Origin: Bacteroidales bacterium
Lineage (GTDB): Bacteria; Bacteroidota; Bacteroidia; Bacteroidales; UBA3824
NCBI GenBank assembly: GCA_017530465.1
Contig: JAFXMJ010000496.1
Coordinates: 1 to 5,074, forward strand
Length of the DNA stretch: 5,074 bases
Direction: 5' to 3'
Shown here in pieces: positions 1-5,067 of this stretch. The translations under genes were made by a program, and so were the position numbers. The notes under the pieces are model-generated. The model did not search any database, was not told where the DNA came from, and worked only from the letters and a program-made list of their open reading frames with translations. Position 1 is the first letter of the stretch; the number at the start of each line of letters is the position of its first letter.

Positions 1-87
1 GTCGGAGAGCTTGAGCATCGAAGGTATCTTACATTCGCCCAAAGTCTTCACGTTGAAGTCGAGTGCGTATAGTTCTTCTTTTGTCAT
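1..87 (-). CDS. 5' end of an unrecognised protein (partial, runs off left edge)
   Basis: An open frame starts at the ATG at 87-85 and reads without a stop to the window edge, giving 29 residues beginning MTKEELYALDFNVKT and continuing through GECKIPSMLKLSD. There is no signal peptide, so the product is probably cytoplasmic. The start lies 30 bp after the stop of the beta-barrel gene at 118-846 on the same strand. No TAnnTTTG element is visible in that gap, so the two are probably co-transcribed; this is inference from spacing. The frame is too short to assign a family and I do not recognise it. The only support for its being real is position, the absence of stops and protein-like composition. 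Confidence 0.6.
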   Translation of the reverse strand, partial: MTKEELYALDFNVKTLGECKIPSMLKLSD

Positions 88-117
88 ACTATATTATATT
101 AGGTGTTGTGATTTGCA

Positions 118-846
118 TTATTTGAAGAAGATGATTTTTTGCTTGTCGCAGGTCGCCGAGCCAAAACGCGCAAAATGGTAATTGATGTCCACCATTATCT
201 GTGCGCTAAATGGTTTCATTTCCATCGCCATATATTTCTCGAAGCCTGTGCGTTCGAGCCCGCTTGTCTGTTTGATGATGTTTTTGGAGCAATATGCCAC
301 CCTCGCGCCAAGCGATACCTGCACCCTGTCGGCATTGACCACTGCATAGCCAAATCCAAACACGATGCTGTTGAACTTGCCGTTGAAACAGTTGGTGAGG
401 TCGAATGTGGGACCCGACTCCACTTCGTACTGTATGGTTTTTGCCGAGGTGATTTTTGGTCCAATCTCGGCGTAGAATCCGTATTCGCCGGTGTAGCGGG
501 CGAGGATGAGAATGTCGCCTGACTTGAATCTGAGGTTGGTGTTGTTTTTTTGGTTAAGTAGCGGCATCTTGACTTCGTACTTGTTTTGGAAGTTGGAAGC
601 GAGGTATTCCACAGACACGCCAATCTTGTCCACGAACACCACGCCGAGCCTTCCGCCAATGCTGAAAGCGGGGGAGAGGTAGTTGGCGGTTACATTTTCG
701 TCGTCGCTGATCTGCTCGCTTAACATTATTGAAGTGCCGAAGCCCACTTTTCCTGCGATTGAAATCCAGTTGGGCTCGCCGCCGCGCTGTGCCATTGTCT
801 GCAACGACATTATAATAAGTGTTGCAATGATAAGTATTCTTTTCAT
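118..846 (-). CDS. Outer-membrane beta-barrel protein (Bacteroidota porin-family type)
   Basis: The 242-residue product begins with a clear Sec signal peptide: MKR, a hydrophobic core at about residues 4-15, and likely signal peptidase I cleavage after A19 (TMA|Q). The rest is a succession of short amphipathic beta-strands with alternating hydrophobic residues, separated by polar loops. Examples are strands near 60-72, 76-84, 111-118, 123-132, 160-171, 174-186 and 213-227. The segment GFYAEIGP at 123-130 resembles the G-x-Y-x-E-x-GP strand common in Bacteroidota outer-membrane beta-barrel families of the PF13568 kind; that placement is by memory, not a search. The length suits an 8- to 10-strand barrel. 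A polar tail of about 13 residues follows the last strand, so it does not end in the usual terminal aromatic strand. The ATG at 846 is chosen because it directly opens the signal peptide. Substrate or role is unknown. It is divergent from the protease gene and upstream of the partial gene at 87-1. Confidence 0.75.
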   Translation of the reverse strand: MKRILIIATLIIMSLQTMAQRGGEPNWISIAGKVGFGTSIMLSEQISDDENVTANYLSPAFSIGGRLGVVFVDKIGVSVEYLASNFQNKYEVKMPLLNQKNNTNLRFKSGDILILARYTGEYGFYAEIGPKITSAKTIQYEVESGPTFDLTNCFNGKFNSIVFGFGYAVVNADRVQVSLGARVAYCSKNIIKQTSGLERTGFEKYMAMEMKPFSAQIMVDINYHFARFGSATCDKQKIIFFK

Positions 847-874
847 TTTGTATAGTTTGTTGATTGTTTGTTAA

Positions 875-892
875 ATTAATTGCAATATTAAT
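875..892. promoter_or_regulatory. Dyad ATTAAT-N6-ATTAAT in the divergent intergenic region
   Basis: The bases read ATTAAT TGCAAT ATTAAT, a two-fold symmetric pair of 6-mers spaced by six. It lies between the divergent barrel gene (846, minus) and protease gene (959, plus). On the minus strand it includes TAATATTG, one mismatch from the TAnnTTTG -7 element, but no well-placed TTG is found 17-23 bp upstream of it. It could be an operator or part of the barrel gene's promoter. The region is A/T rich, so a chance dyad is possible. Confidence 0.25.
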
Positions 893-910
893 CAAAATTG
901 AGATTTCCTG

Positions 911-941
911 TTGCATATTTAACAAAAAAAATTGACCTTTG
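911..941 (+). promoter_or_regulatory. Bacteroidota-type promoter for the CPBP protease gene
   Basis: TTG at 911-913 (-33) is followed after 20 bp by GACCTTTG at 934-941 (-7; consensus TAnnTTTG, one mismatch) and then a C. Transcription would begin near 946-949, leaving only about a dozen leader bases before the ATG at 959. The in-frame TTG at 932 overlaps the -7 element, so it is not a credible start codon. Confidence 0.6.
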
Positions 942-958
942 CAAAAATTTTTTTCAAA

Positions 959-1837
959 ATGAAGAAGTATTTTGTACAAATGGGCTTCTGGGGCAGGCTG
1001 TTCGTCCTTTTGACATTGACGGTATTCCTGATGCTCGGAGCCATCATCGTGGGCGAAATTATAGCCTACTTCATATTTGGGCGCGAGGCGTTGGCAAGCC
1101 AGACTGTGCCTGTGATGCAGTTTTTGCAGACTATTTTGTCGGTAGGACTGTTCCTATTGCCGCCGGTGCTGATGGTGAAATTGTGCTGCGAAGGCTCGCT
1201 GCGTGACAATCTGATGCTCTCCAAGCCGCCGCGATTGTTGCCGTTGCTGGTGTGCATTGTGGCTATCATCGTATCCGAGCCAATGGTCTCGTGGCTCGAA
1301 GAGGTCAATATGCGGATGAAGCTGCCCGATTGTATGTCGGATGTTGAGAATTGGATGCGCGAGCGTGAGCAGTCGGCGGCAGACATTGTCAGAAAATTCA
1401 CCGCATCGCCTGACACACTTAATTATATAGTCAATATAGTCGTGCTTGCGTTCTTGCCAGGATTGTGCGAGGAGATGTATTTTAGGGTGGGGATGCAGAC
1501 GAGGCTTCTCGGCGACAAGACCCGTATCCGTGGCGTTTGGGCTGTTGTATTGACGGCGGTGCTTTTTAGCGCGTTGCACTTGCAGTTTTTTGGATTCCTG
1601 CCGAGGATGGTGCTTGGTGTGGTGCTTGGTATGTTTTTGTTGATAACCGGCAATGCCTGGTATTCAATCGCGGCTCATTTCGTCAACAATATGATTGCAG
1701 TAACGTTGGGATGCGGTTCCGATGTGCAGCAGCCGCAATGGATGGAGACTTGGTGGGCTGTCTTGATGAGTGCCGTGGCAACATTTTCGATGCTTTGGCT
1801 ATTGTGGCGGATAGAAAAAATGTCAAAAAAGTTTTGA
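959..1837 (+). CDS. CPBP (CAAX/Abi) family intramembrane metalloprotease
   Basis: The 292-residue product is a polytopic inner-membrane protein with all three CPBP family motifs. Motif one is EExxxR at E171-E172-R176 (EEMYFR), motif two is FxxxH at F203-H207 (FSALH), and motif three is HxxxN at H240-N244 (HFVNN). In characterised CPBP/Rce1-type proteins these residues build the membrane-embedded catalytic site, with glutamate and histidines as key groups; family knowledge, not tested here. Hydrophobic segments lie near 13-40, 54-74, 92-108, 155-169, 192-207, 213-230, 235-250 and 264-283. A polar loop at about 112-150 precedes the catalytic half. The ATG at 959 is preferred over the in-frame TTG at 932, which lies inside the promoter; a second ATG at 980 is possible. 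Its own promoter makes it an independent unit, since a fresh promoter overlaps its stop codon. Substrate is unknown; bacterial members have been linked to peptide maturation, bacteriocin immunity or membrane-protein processing. Confidence 0.88.
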   Translation: MKKYFVQMGFWGRLFVLLTLTVFLMLGAIIVGEIIAYFIFGREALASQTVPVMQFLQTILSVGLFLLPPVLMVKLCCEGSLRDNLMLSKPPRLLPLLVCIVAIIVSEPMVSWLEEVNMRMKLPDCMSDVENWMREREQSAADIVRKFTASPDTLNYIVNIVVLAFLPGLCEEMYFRVGMQTRLLGDKTRIRGVWAVVLTAVLFSALHLQFFGFLPRMVLGVVLGMFLLITGNAWYSIAAHFVNNMIAVTLGCGSDVQQPQWMETWWAVLMSAVATFSMLWLLWRIEKMSKKF

Positions 1838-1862
1838 AATTCCGCGATATGGCTTAATTTTG
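1833..1862 (+). promoter_or_regulatory. Strong Bacteroidota-type promoter for the RHH-like/LRR unit
   Basis: TTTG at 1833-1836 overlaps the stop codon of the protease gene and is followed after 18 bp by TAATTTTG at 1855-1862, an exact match to TAnnTTTG, then C. Predicted transcription start is near 1867-1870, giving a leader of about 95 bases before the ATG at 1964. No other good promoter is seen before the LRR gene, so it probably drives both. Confidence 0.7.
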
Positions 1863-1915
1863 CAGTCGGTAACAACGCATATTGCCATTGGCGCAATATT
1901 TGCAGATTTGGTAAC
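1859..1915 (+). repeat. Imperfect direct repeat TTTGCAG-n-GGTAAC in the leader
   Basis: Two copies of TTTGCAG followed by GGTAAC are present: 1859-1873 with a 2-base gap and 1899-1915 with a 4-base gap, about 40 bp apart. The second copy is preceded by AATA, making AATATTTG (1895-1902), one mismatch from a -7 element. No TTG stands at the right distance upstream of that second element. The pair may be a duplicated promoter or binding sites for the small basic protein encoded just downstream; both are inferences. Confidence 0.5.
1879..1899 (+). promoter_or_regulatory. Hairpin in the 5' leader of the RHH-like gene
   Basis: ATATTGC at 1879-1885 is the exact reverse complement of GCAATAT at 1893-1899, with a 7-base loop CATTGGC. 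An alternative pairing adds GCC/GGC inside with a small bulge. It lies between the two direct-repeat copies, about 10 bases after the predicted transcription start. No U-run follows, so it is not an intrinsic terminator. It may be an operator dyad or a leader structure. Confidence 0.4.
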
Positions 1916-1963
1916 GTTCGTTGTAGAAAAAGAACTAACAACAATCATCTATATGACAAAGAC

Positions 1964-2230
1964 ATGGCGGTAACGAAAGCATCACGGGGCAAGAAATCGG
2001 AGCAGGACAAGGAGCATCTGCTGCGAGAGCATCGTCTTACATTCAGGCTCAACGACTTGGAGATGAAGGCGTTGATGAAGTATTATAAGAAATACAAGGT
2101 GAAAAACAAGGCAAGATTCCTTCGCGAGACGGTGATGTATGCCGTACTGAAAAAATTTGACGAAGACTATCCGACCCTGTTTGAAGTGCCTGCTGCGCCT
2201 GTCCAGGACAATAGTCCGACGCTGTTTTGA
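1964..2230 (+). CDS. Small basic protein, ribbon-helix-helix-like, possible DNA-binding regulator
   Basis: The 88-residue product has no signal peptide or membrane segment. Residues 1-22 are rich in K, R, E and Q. HRLTFRLN at 23-30 looks like a single beta-strand, followed by a helix at about 31-45 (basic, with KYYKKYK), a turn at KVKN, and a second helix at about 48-64 (KARFLRETVMYAVLKK). A strand-helix-helix order of this size is that of ribbon-helix-helix DNA-binding proteins, including MobC-like and antitoxin-like ones; this is a structural reading, not a family match. The tail carries PTLF twice, at 70-73 and at the extreme C-terminus 85-88. The ATG at 1964 is chosen because the earlier ATG at 1953 runs into a stop within seven codons. 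It follows an exact-match promoter and precedes the LRR gene by 37 bp. No toxin or relaxase gene lies beside it. Autoregulation through the leader repeats is plausible but unproven. Confidence 0.7.
   Translation: MAVTKASRGKKSEQDKEHLLREHRLTFRLNDLEMKALMKYYKKYKVKNKARFLRETVMYAVLKKFDEDYPTLFEVPAAPVQDNSPTLF
2171..2230 (+). repeat. In-frame tail duplication encoding PTLF twice
   Basis: CCGACCCTGTTTGA at 2171-2184 and CCGACGCTGTTTTGA at 2216-2230 are near-identical and 45 bp (15 codons) apart. Both encode P-T-L-F; the second runs straight into the stop codon of the small RHH-like gene. This could be an internal duplication or a functional linear motif used twice. Confidence 0.5.
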
Positions 2231-2267
2231 TTTAATTATACTAATCATATAAAAATAGATCATAAAA

Positions 2268-3188
2268 ATGAAAACGAATCTGATAACAAGAATTGCGATA
2301 GTTGCGGTGCTGATGTTTGCTTTTAGTGCCCAGACATTCGCTCAGGATGACAATCGCGAGTGGTGGAACTCGCTATCCCCCGCATGGAAAAAGGTGTTCC
2401 GTGACCAGGAGCTCAAGGGCAAGGACGTGGAGCCCACCGACGAGCAGCTTGCCATGATTGTATTGTGTGAGAATATGGAATGTGGTGGCAACAAGGGCAT
2501 CACAGACCTCAAACCGCTCAAGCGTCTCACCAACCTTACTATGCTCGACTGCTCCAACACCAGCATCAAGTCGCTCGACGGCATCCAGTACCTCACTGGC
2601 CTCAAGACTCTCGACTGCTCCAACAACGACAACCTCAACAGTCTTGAGTTTATCGCCGGTCTCGTAAACCTCGAGAGCGTCAACTGCGGCAACACTATGG
2701 TGAAGTCGCTCGCACCGCTCACATACCTCAAAAAACTCCGCAAGCTCGATGCTCATTTCTGCACCATCAATAAGCTCGGCACCATCGGCGAACTCAAAAG
2801 CCTTACTTACCTCGACCTCTCGGAAAACCAGAGCCTCTTCTCGCTCGAAGGCATCCAGAAGCTTACACAGCTCGCCGAGTTCAATTGCTCGCAGACCAAC
2901 ATCAGCGACCTCAAGCCCCTCGAGAATATGAAGGCTCTTGAAGTGCTCAACATTGCCGATACGAGGGTTTCGACGCTCCGTCCGTTGCAGAATGTGCGCA
3001 CACTCACTGAGCTTGACTGCTCCAGCACCAAAATTTCGGCTGCAAGCTTTGATTACCTCACCTCGCACAACCGCCTTAAATTCCTTCGCGGTCGCAATCT
3101 CGATGTGGAGCAAAAAGAAATCGATGCATTCTCGACATCGTTTGTAAAACGTTTCCCCGAATGTGACGTAATCCTCACCCACAAATAG
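2268..3188 (+). CDS. Exported leucine-rich-repeat protein
   Basis: The 306-residue product starts with a Sec signal peptide: KTNLITR, a hydrophobic core at about 9-19, and cleavage after A25 (TFA|Q). No lipobox cysteine follows, so it is probably periplasmic or secreted rather than a lipoprotein. A cap region (27-78) holds W32, W33 and W40 (WWNSLSPAWKKVF). Eight leucine-rich repeats follow from about 81 to 260, of the form LxxLxxLDCSNTxIxxL. The central leucine-equivalent positions are L93, L115, V138, L160, L182, F205, L227 and L249, so spacings are 22, 23, 22, 22, 23, 22 and 22. A C-terminal cap (261-306) ends the domain without an anchor, sorting or T9SS tail that I recognise. The length of repeat resembles internalin/SDS22-type LRRs, which bind other proteins; the ligand is unknown. 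Leucines in the repeats are almost all CTC, unlike the TTG/CTG use in the protease gene. It probably shares the promoter at 1833-1862 and ends at the terminator at 3218-3263. Confidence 0.85.
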   Translation: MKTNLITRIAIVAVLMFAFSAQTFAQDDNREWWNSLSPAWKKVFRDQELKGKDVEPTDEQLAMIVLCENMECGGNKGITDLKPLKRLTNLTMLDCSNTSIKSLDGIQYLTGLKTLDCSNNDNLNSLEFIAGLVNLESVNCGNTMVKSLAPLTYLKKLRKLDAHFCTINKLGTIGELKSLTYLDLSENQSLFSLEGIQKLTQLAEFNCSQTNISDLKPLENMKALEVLNIADTRVSTLRPLQNVRTLTELDCSSTKISAASFDYLTSHNRLKFLRGRNLDVEQKEIDAFSTSFVKRFPECDVILTHK

Positions 3189-3217
3189 AGCGTATCTCGT
3201 TGTATTGAAAAGATGAT

Positions 3218-3263
3218 AAAAAAAACGCCGCCGGACAATCTTTTGCACGGTGGCGTTTTTTTT
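3218..3263. terminator. Bidirectional intrinsic terminator between convergent LRR and csp genes
   Basis: Eight A (3218-3225) precede the arm CGCCGCCG (3226-3233). A 14-base loop, the arm CGGTGGCG (3248-3255) and eight T (3256-3263) follow. On the plus RNA the stem is fully paired with one G-U. On the minus RNA the same position becomes an A-C mismatch, so the hairpin should be somewhat stronger for the LRR transcript than for csp. It is 29 bp past the LRR stop and 26 bp past the csp stop. Confidence 0.9.
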
Positions 3264-3289
3264 AAGTGGGTTGGCTTGCAGTGTCGCGC

Positions 3290-3514
3290 TCATTTGGCAA
3301 CTGCAACATTGGTGGCCTGTGGACCGCGTTTGCCTTCGGTGATTTGGAATGTTACGCGCTGGTCTGCAAGAAGCGTTACTTTCTTGTTGTTGACGTTAGG
3401 TACGCCTGTGTAATGGACAAAAATGTCGTGACCGTCCTCGCCTTCGATGAATCCGAAGCCTTTGGTGGTGTCGTACCATTTTACTTTGCCATTGAGTAGT
3501 GTGTTATTTGCCAT
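3290..3514 (-). CDS. Cold-shock domain protein (Csp family)
   Basis: The 74-residue product is a single cold-shock domain of normal family length. It begins near NGKVKWYDTTKGFGFIEG, with RNP1 KGFGFI at residues 18-23 and RNP2 DIFVH at 30-34; these aromatic residues contact single-stranded nucleic acid in characterised Csps. The C-terminal strand region includes RVTFQITEGKRGPQATNV. Csps act in the cytoplasm as RNA chaperones and anti-terminators; whether this copy is cold-induced cannot be told. The ATG at 3514 is chosen because it opens the domain directly; an upstream in-frame extension to 3772 exists but would overlap the divergent gene and contains no domain. The predicted leader is only about 35 bases, far shorter than the roughly 160-base thermosensor leader of Escherichia coli cspA. 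It ends against the shared terminator with the LRR gene and is divergent from the Omp85-like gene. Confidence 0.95.
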   Translation of the reverse strand: MANNTLLNGKVKWYDTTKGFGFIEGEDGHDIFVHYTGVPNVNNKKVTLLADQRVTFQITEGKRGPQATNVAVAK

Positions 3515-3554
3515 TTCTTTATGTTTTTTAACGGTTAATGTCTGAATAATGATA

Positions 3555-3586
3555 CAAAGGTTATAATTTTTTTGCAAATTATCAAA
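3555..3586 (-). promoter_or_regulatory. Bacteroidota-type promoter for the csp gene
   Basis: Read on the minus strand, TTTG (3586-3583) is followed after exactly 20 bp by AACCTTTG (3562-3555), matching TAnnTTTG except at the first base. Transcription would start near 3548-3550, about 35 bases before the ATG at 3514. No comparably good plus-strand promoter for the divergent gene at 3613 is seen in the same interval; TTTTTTTG at 3567-3574 is the best but poor candidate. Confidence 0.65.
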
Positions 3587-3612
3587 TAAAAAACGAAATA
3601 AGTAGAAAAAAT

Positions 3613-5013
3613 ATGTTAAAAAAATGGATATTCCGCTTTTTTGTTGTGGTTTTGGTATCTGCAAGTGGCTCGTCGTATGGTCAGACGATGGTGATGAGGC
3701 ATTATGACACCTCCGCAATACGTGCCGCGTGCCGCTCGCTCGTGATGCGACACGCCGACCGTGGGTATCCATTTGCGAGTGTCGTGGCTGATTCGGCGGT
3801 GGTGTCGGGCAGGCGGGTGAATGTATATTGCACTACCACGCTATCACAATTGTATCATATCGAAAACGTCTATATCATCGGCGGCGCGGGCGTGTCACCT
3901 TATTATATATATTCAGTGACTGGACTTGCGCCCGGCGCGGTGTATAGCGAGAGTAGGGTAGGGATGGCGGCGCGGCGTGTGGCGGCGGGCGGCGCGGCGG
4001 CTGTTAGACAGGATGCCGAGGTGGAATTTCATCCCGGCGGTGCGGCTGATGTGTATCTGTATCTCGAAAAACGTCGCGCAAATTCTGTGGGTGCTGGCGT
4101 CGCACTCAATCGCGACAATTATGACGGCAAATATTTCGTTACCGGCAATGCCTTGGCTGATTTGCGCAACAATTTTGGACACGGCGAGAGGTTTCGGTTT
4201 GCTTGGAATGGTTATGACCGAAGGTCGCAAATGCTTGATTTGCAGGTGCGTTGGCCATACGCCTTCAATATGCCCGTGACGCCTGATTTTGGTATTAATA
4301 TCGTGAGAACGGATACAAGTTGCCTGACTGCGCAGATGAAGGCGGGGCTTGGCTTGGCGTTGTCGCCGGATTGGGAGGCGCGTGCGGTGGCGGATGTGCG
4401 CAGGCTTATTTCTACCGTTGATGGCAATGACGATAATCACGTCGGCGACGCCCGCACTGCGCTCTATGGCATTGCTCTTGGTTGCCACAAAACTACTATT
4501 AACGGTACACATATTAATATAGAAGTATCGGCGTCGGGCGGTACGCGGCGTATCGACGGCGGCAGCGGCTCGGCAGCCGAAGTGTCGTCGTCGGTGGAAA
4601 GTTGGCTGCCGATAGGAAGGTGGGCGCGGTACGAAGGCGCATTGACGGCAAGGCAAATGTATTTCGCCGACAAGCCCGACGTCCACGAGTGCAGCCCTCT
4701 GGGCGGTGTGGGTAGTCTGAGGGGCTTTATGGACAATGAATTACGCGCCACGGGATTAATGTCGGTGTGCAATACATTCAGGCTGCTATTGGCGGACGGA
4801 TTTTCGGTGCAGATATTTTATGACCAATCATTTTATAATTGCAGAGCCGTGCAAGGTACGTTTGACGATTCGCCGTGCGGATTTGGTGCGGGCATAGGGT
4901 TGAAAACTGGCTCTATGAGCCTCGATTTGGGCTGGGCGATAGGCTGCGAACACGGCAAAATGCGCCCTTTGAAGGATGCTAAGACCTTAATTATCACAAA
5001 GTTGGAATTTTGA
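3613..5013 (+). CDS. Compact Omp85/BamA-TamA-like outer-membrane protein with POTRA region
   Basis: The 466-residue product has a Sec signal peptide (LKK, core at about 5-16, likely cleavage after G23). Residues 33-78 look like the helix and last strands of a POTRA domain (GYPFA, then GRRVNVYCTTT). Residues 80-153 look like a whole POTRA: a strand HIENVYIIGG, a helical part from SVTGLAPGAVYSE to about 128, then two strands (AEVEFHPGG, ADVYLYLEKR). From about 157 to the end, alternating-residue strands form a barrel of roughly 310 residues, short against the usual Omp85 barrel. The segment GGVGSLRGF at 364-372 contains the R-G-F of the Omp85 loop-6 signature, at the expected place about 95 residues before the C-terminus, and the protein ends in phenylalanine (KLEF). 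Omp85 proteins insert or translocate proteins at the outer membrane; this short relative could be TamA- or patatin-translocator-like. No partner such as TamB or Skp lies next to it here. It is not the main BamA, which is much longer. Confidence 0.75.
   Translation: MLKKWIFRFFVVVLVSASGSSYGQTMVMRHYDTSAIRAACRSLVMRHADRGYPFASVVADSAVVSGRRVNVYCTTTLSQLYHIENVYIIGGAGVSPYYIYSVTGLAPGAVYSESRVGMAARRVAAGGAAAVRQDAEVEFHPGGAADVYLYLEKRRANSVGAGVALNRDNYDGKYFVTGNALADLRNNFGHGERFRFAWNGYDRRSQMLDLQVRWPYAFNMPVTPDFGINIVRTDTSCLTAQMKAGLGLALSPDWEARAVADVRRLISTVDGNDDNHVGDARTALYGIALGCHKTTINGTHINIEVSASGGTRRIDGGSGSAAEVSSSVESWLPIGRWARYEGALTARQMYFADKPDVHECSPLGGVGSLRGFMDNELRATGLMSVCNTFRLLLADGFSVQIFYDQSFYNCRAVQGTFDDSPCGFGAGIGLKTGSMSLDLGWAIGCEHGKMRPLKDAKTLIITKLEF
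3966..3999 (+). repeat. GC-rich 12-bp direct repeat inside the Omp85-like gene
   Basis: GGCGGCGCGGCG occurs exactly at 3966-3977 and again at 3988-3999, a period of 22 bp. A further GGCGGCG lies between them at 3981-3987. The stretch encodes the Ala/Gly/Arg run at residues 118-129 of the predicted POTRA helices. Because 22 is not a multiple of three, loss or gain of one unit would shift the frame. Confidence 0.7.
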
Positions 5014-5036
5014 TAAAAAAAATGTGAAAAATTATG

Positions 5037-5067
5037 TTGAAAATTCAAACAAAAATGGATATATTTG
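5037..5067 (+). promoter_or_regulatory. Strong Bacteroidota-type promoter for a gene beyond the right edge
   Basis: TTG at 5037-5039 is followed after exactly 20 bp by TATATTTG at 5060-5067, a perfect TAnnTTTG match, then C. It starts 24 bp after the Omp85-like stop. Transcription would begin near the last bases of the window, so the next plus-strand gene should be an independent unit. No intrinsic terminator is visible between the stop and this promoter. Confidence 0.65.

Noticed and set aside
139..522. A 127-codon plus-strand open frame rich in cysteine and histidine
   Set aside because: It is antisense to the beta-barrel gene, which has a signal peptide and a consistent strand pattern; no promoter or domain supports the plus frame.
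1953..1973. ATG at 1953 as the start of the RHH-like gene
   Set aside because: It is in another frame and reaches TAA after six codons; it cannot extend the protein. It might be a tiny leader peptide but nothing supports that.
1964..3188. RHH-like gene plus LRR gene as a toxin-antitoxin pair or mobilisation module
   Set aside because: The LRR protein is exported and shows no toxin features, and no relaxase, integrase, origin of transfer or attachment site is visible nearby.
2373..3293. A 306-codon open frame antisense to the LRR gene whose ATG overlaps the csp stop as ATGA, as in translational coupling
   Set aside because: It covers the LRR gene, spans the terminator at 3218-3263, and its leucine/glutamate/valine-rich repeats mirror the CTC-rich LRR codons in reverse. 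The sense frame has a signal peptide and eight regular repeats, so this is a shadow.
3515..3772. N-terminal extension of the cold-shock protein frame
   Set aside because: The ATG at 3514 starts the conserved domain directly, the csp promoter lies inside the extension, and the extension would overlap the divergent gene's signal peptide.
3913..4686. A 257-codon minus-strand open frame
   Set aside because: It lies wholly inside the Omp85-like gene, has arginine/histidine/isoleucine-rich composition typical of reverse frames, and shows no domain, promoter or signal.
5005..5046. GAATTTT / AAAATTC inverted repeat as a terminator for the Omp85-like gene
   Set aside because: The arms are pure A/T-rich apart from one G-C pair, the loop is about 28 bases, and no U-run follows, so a stable terminator is unlikely.
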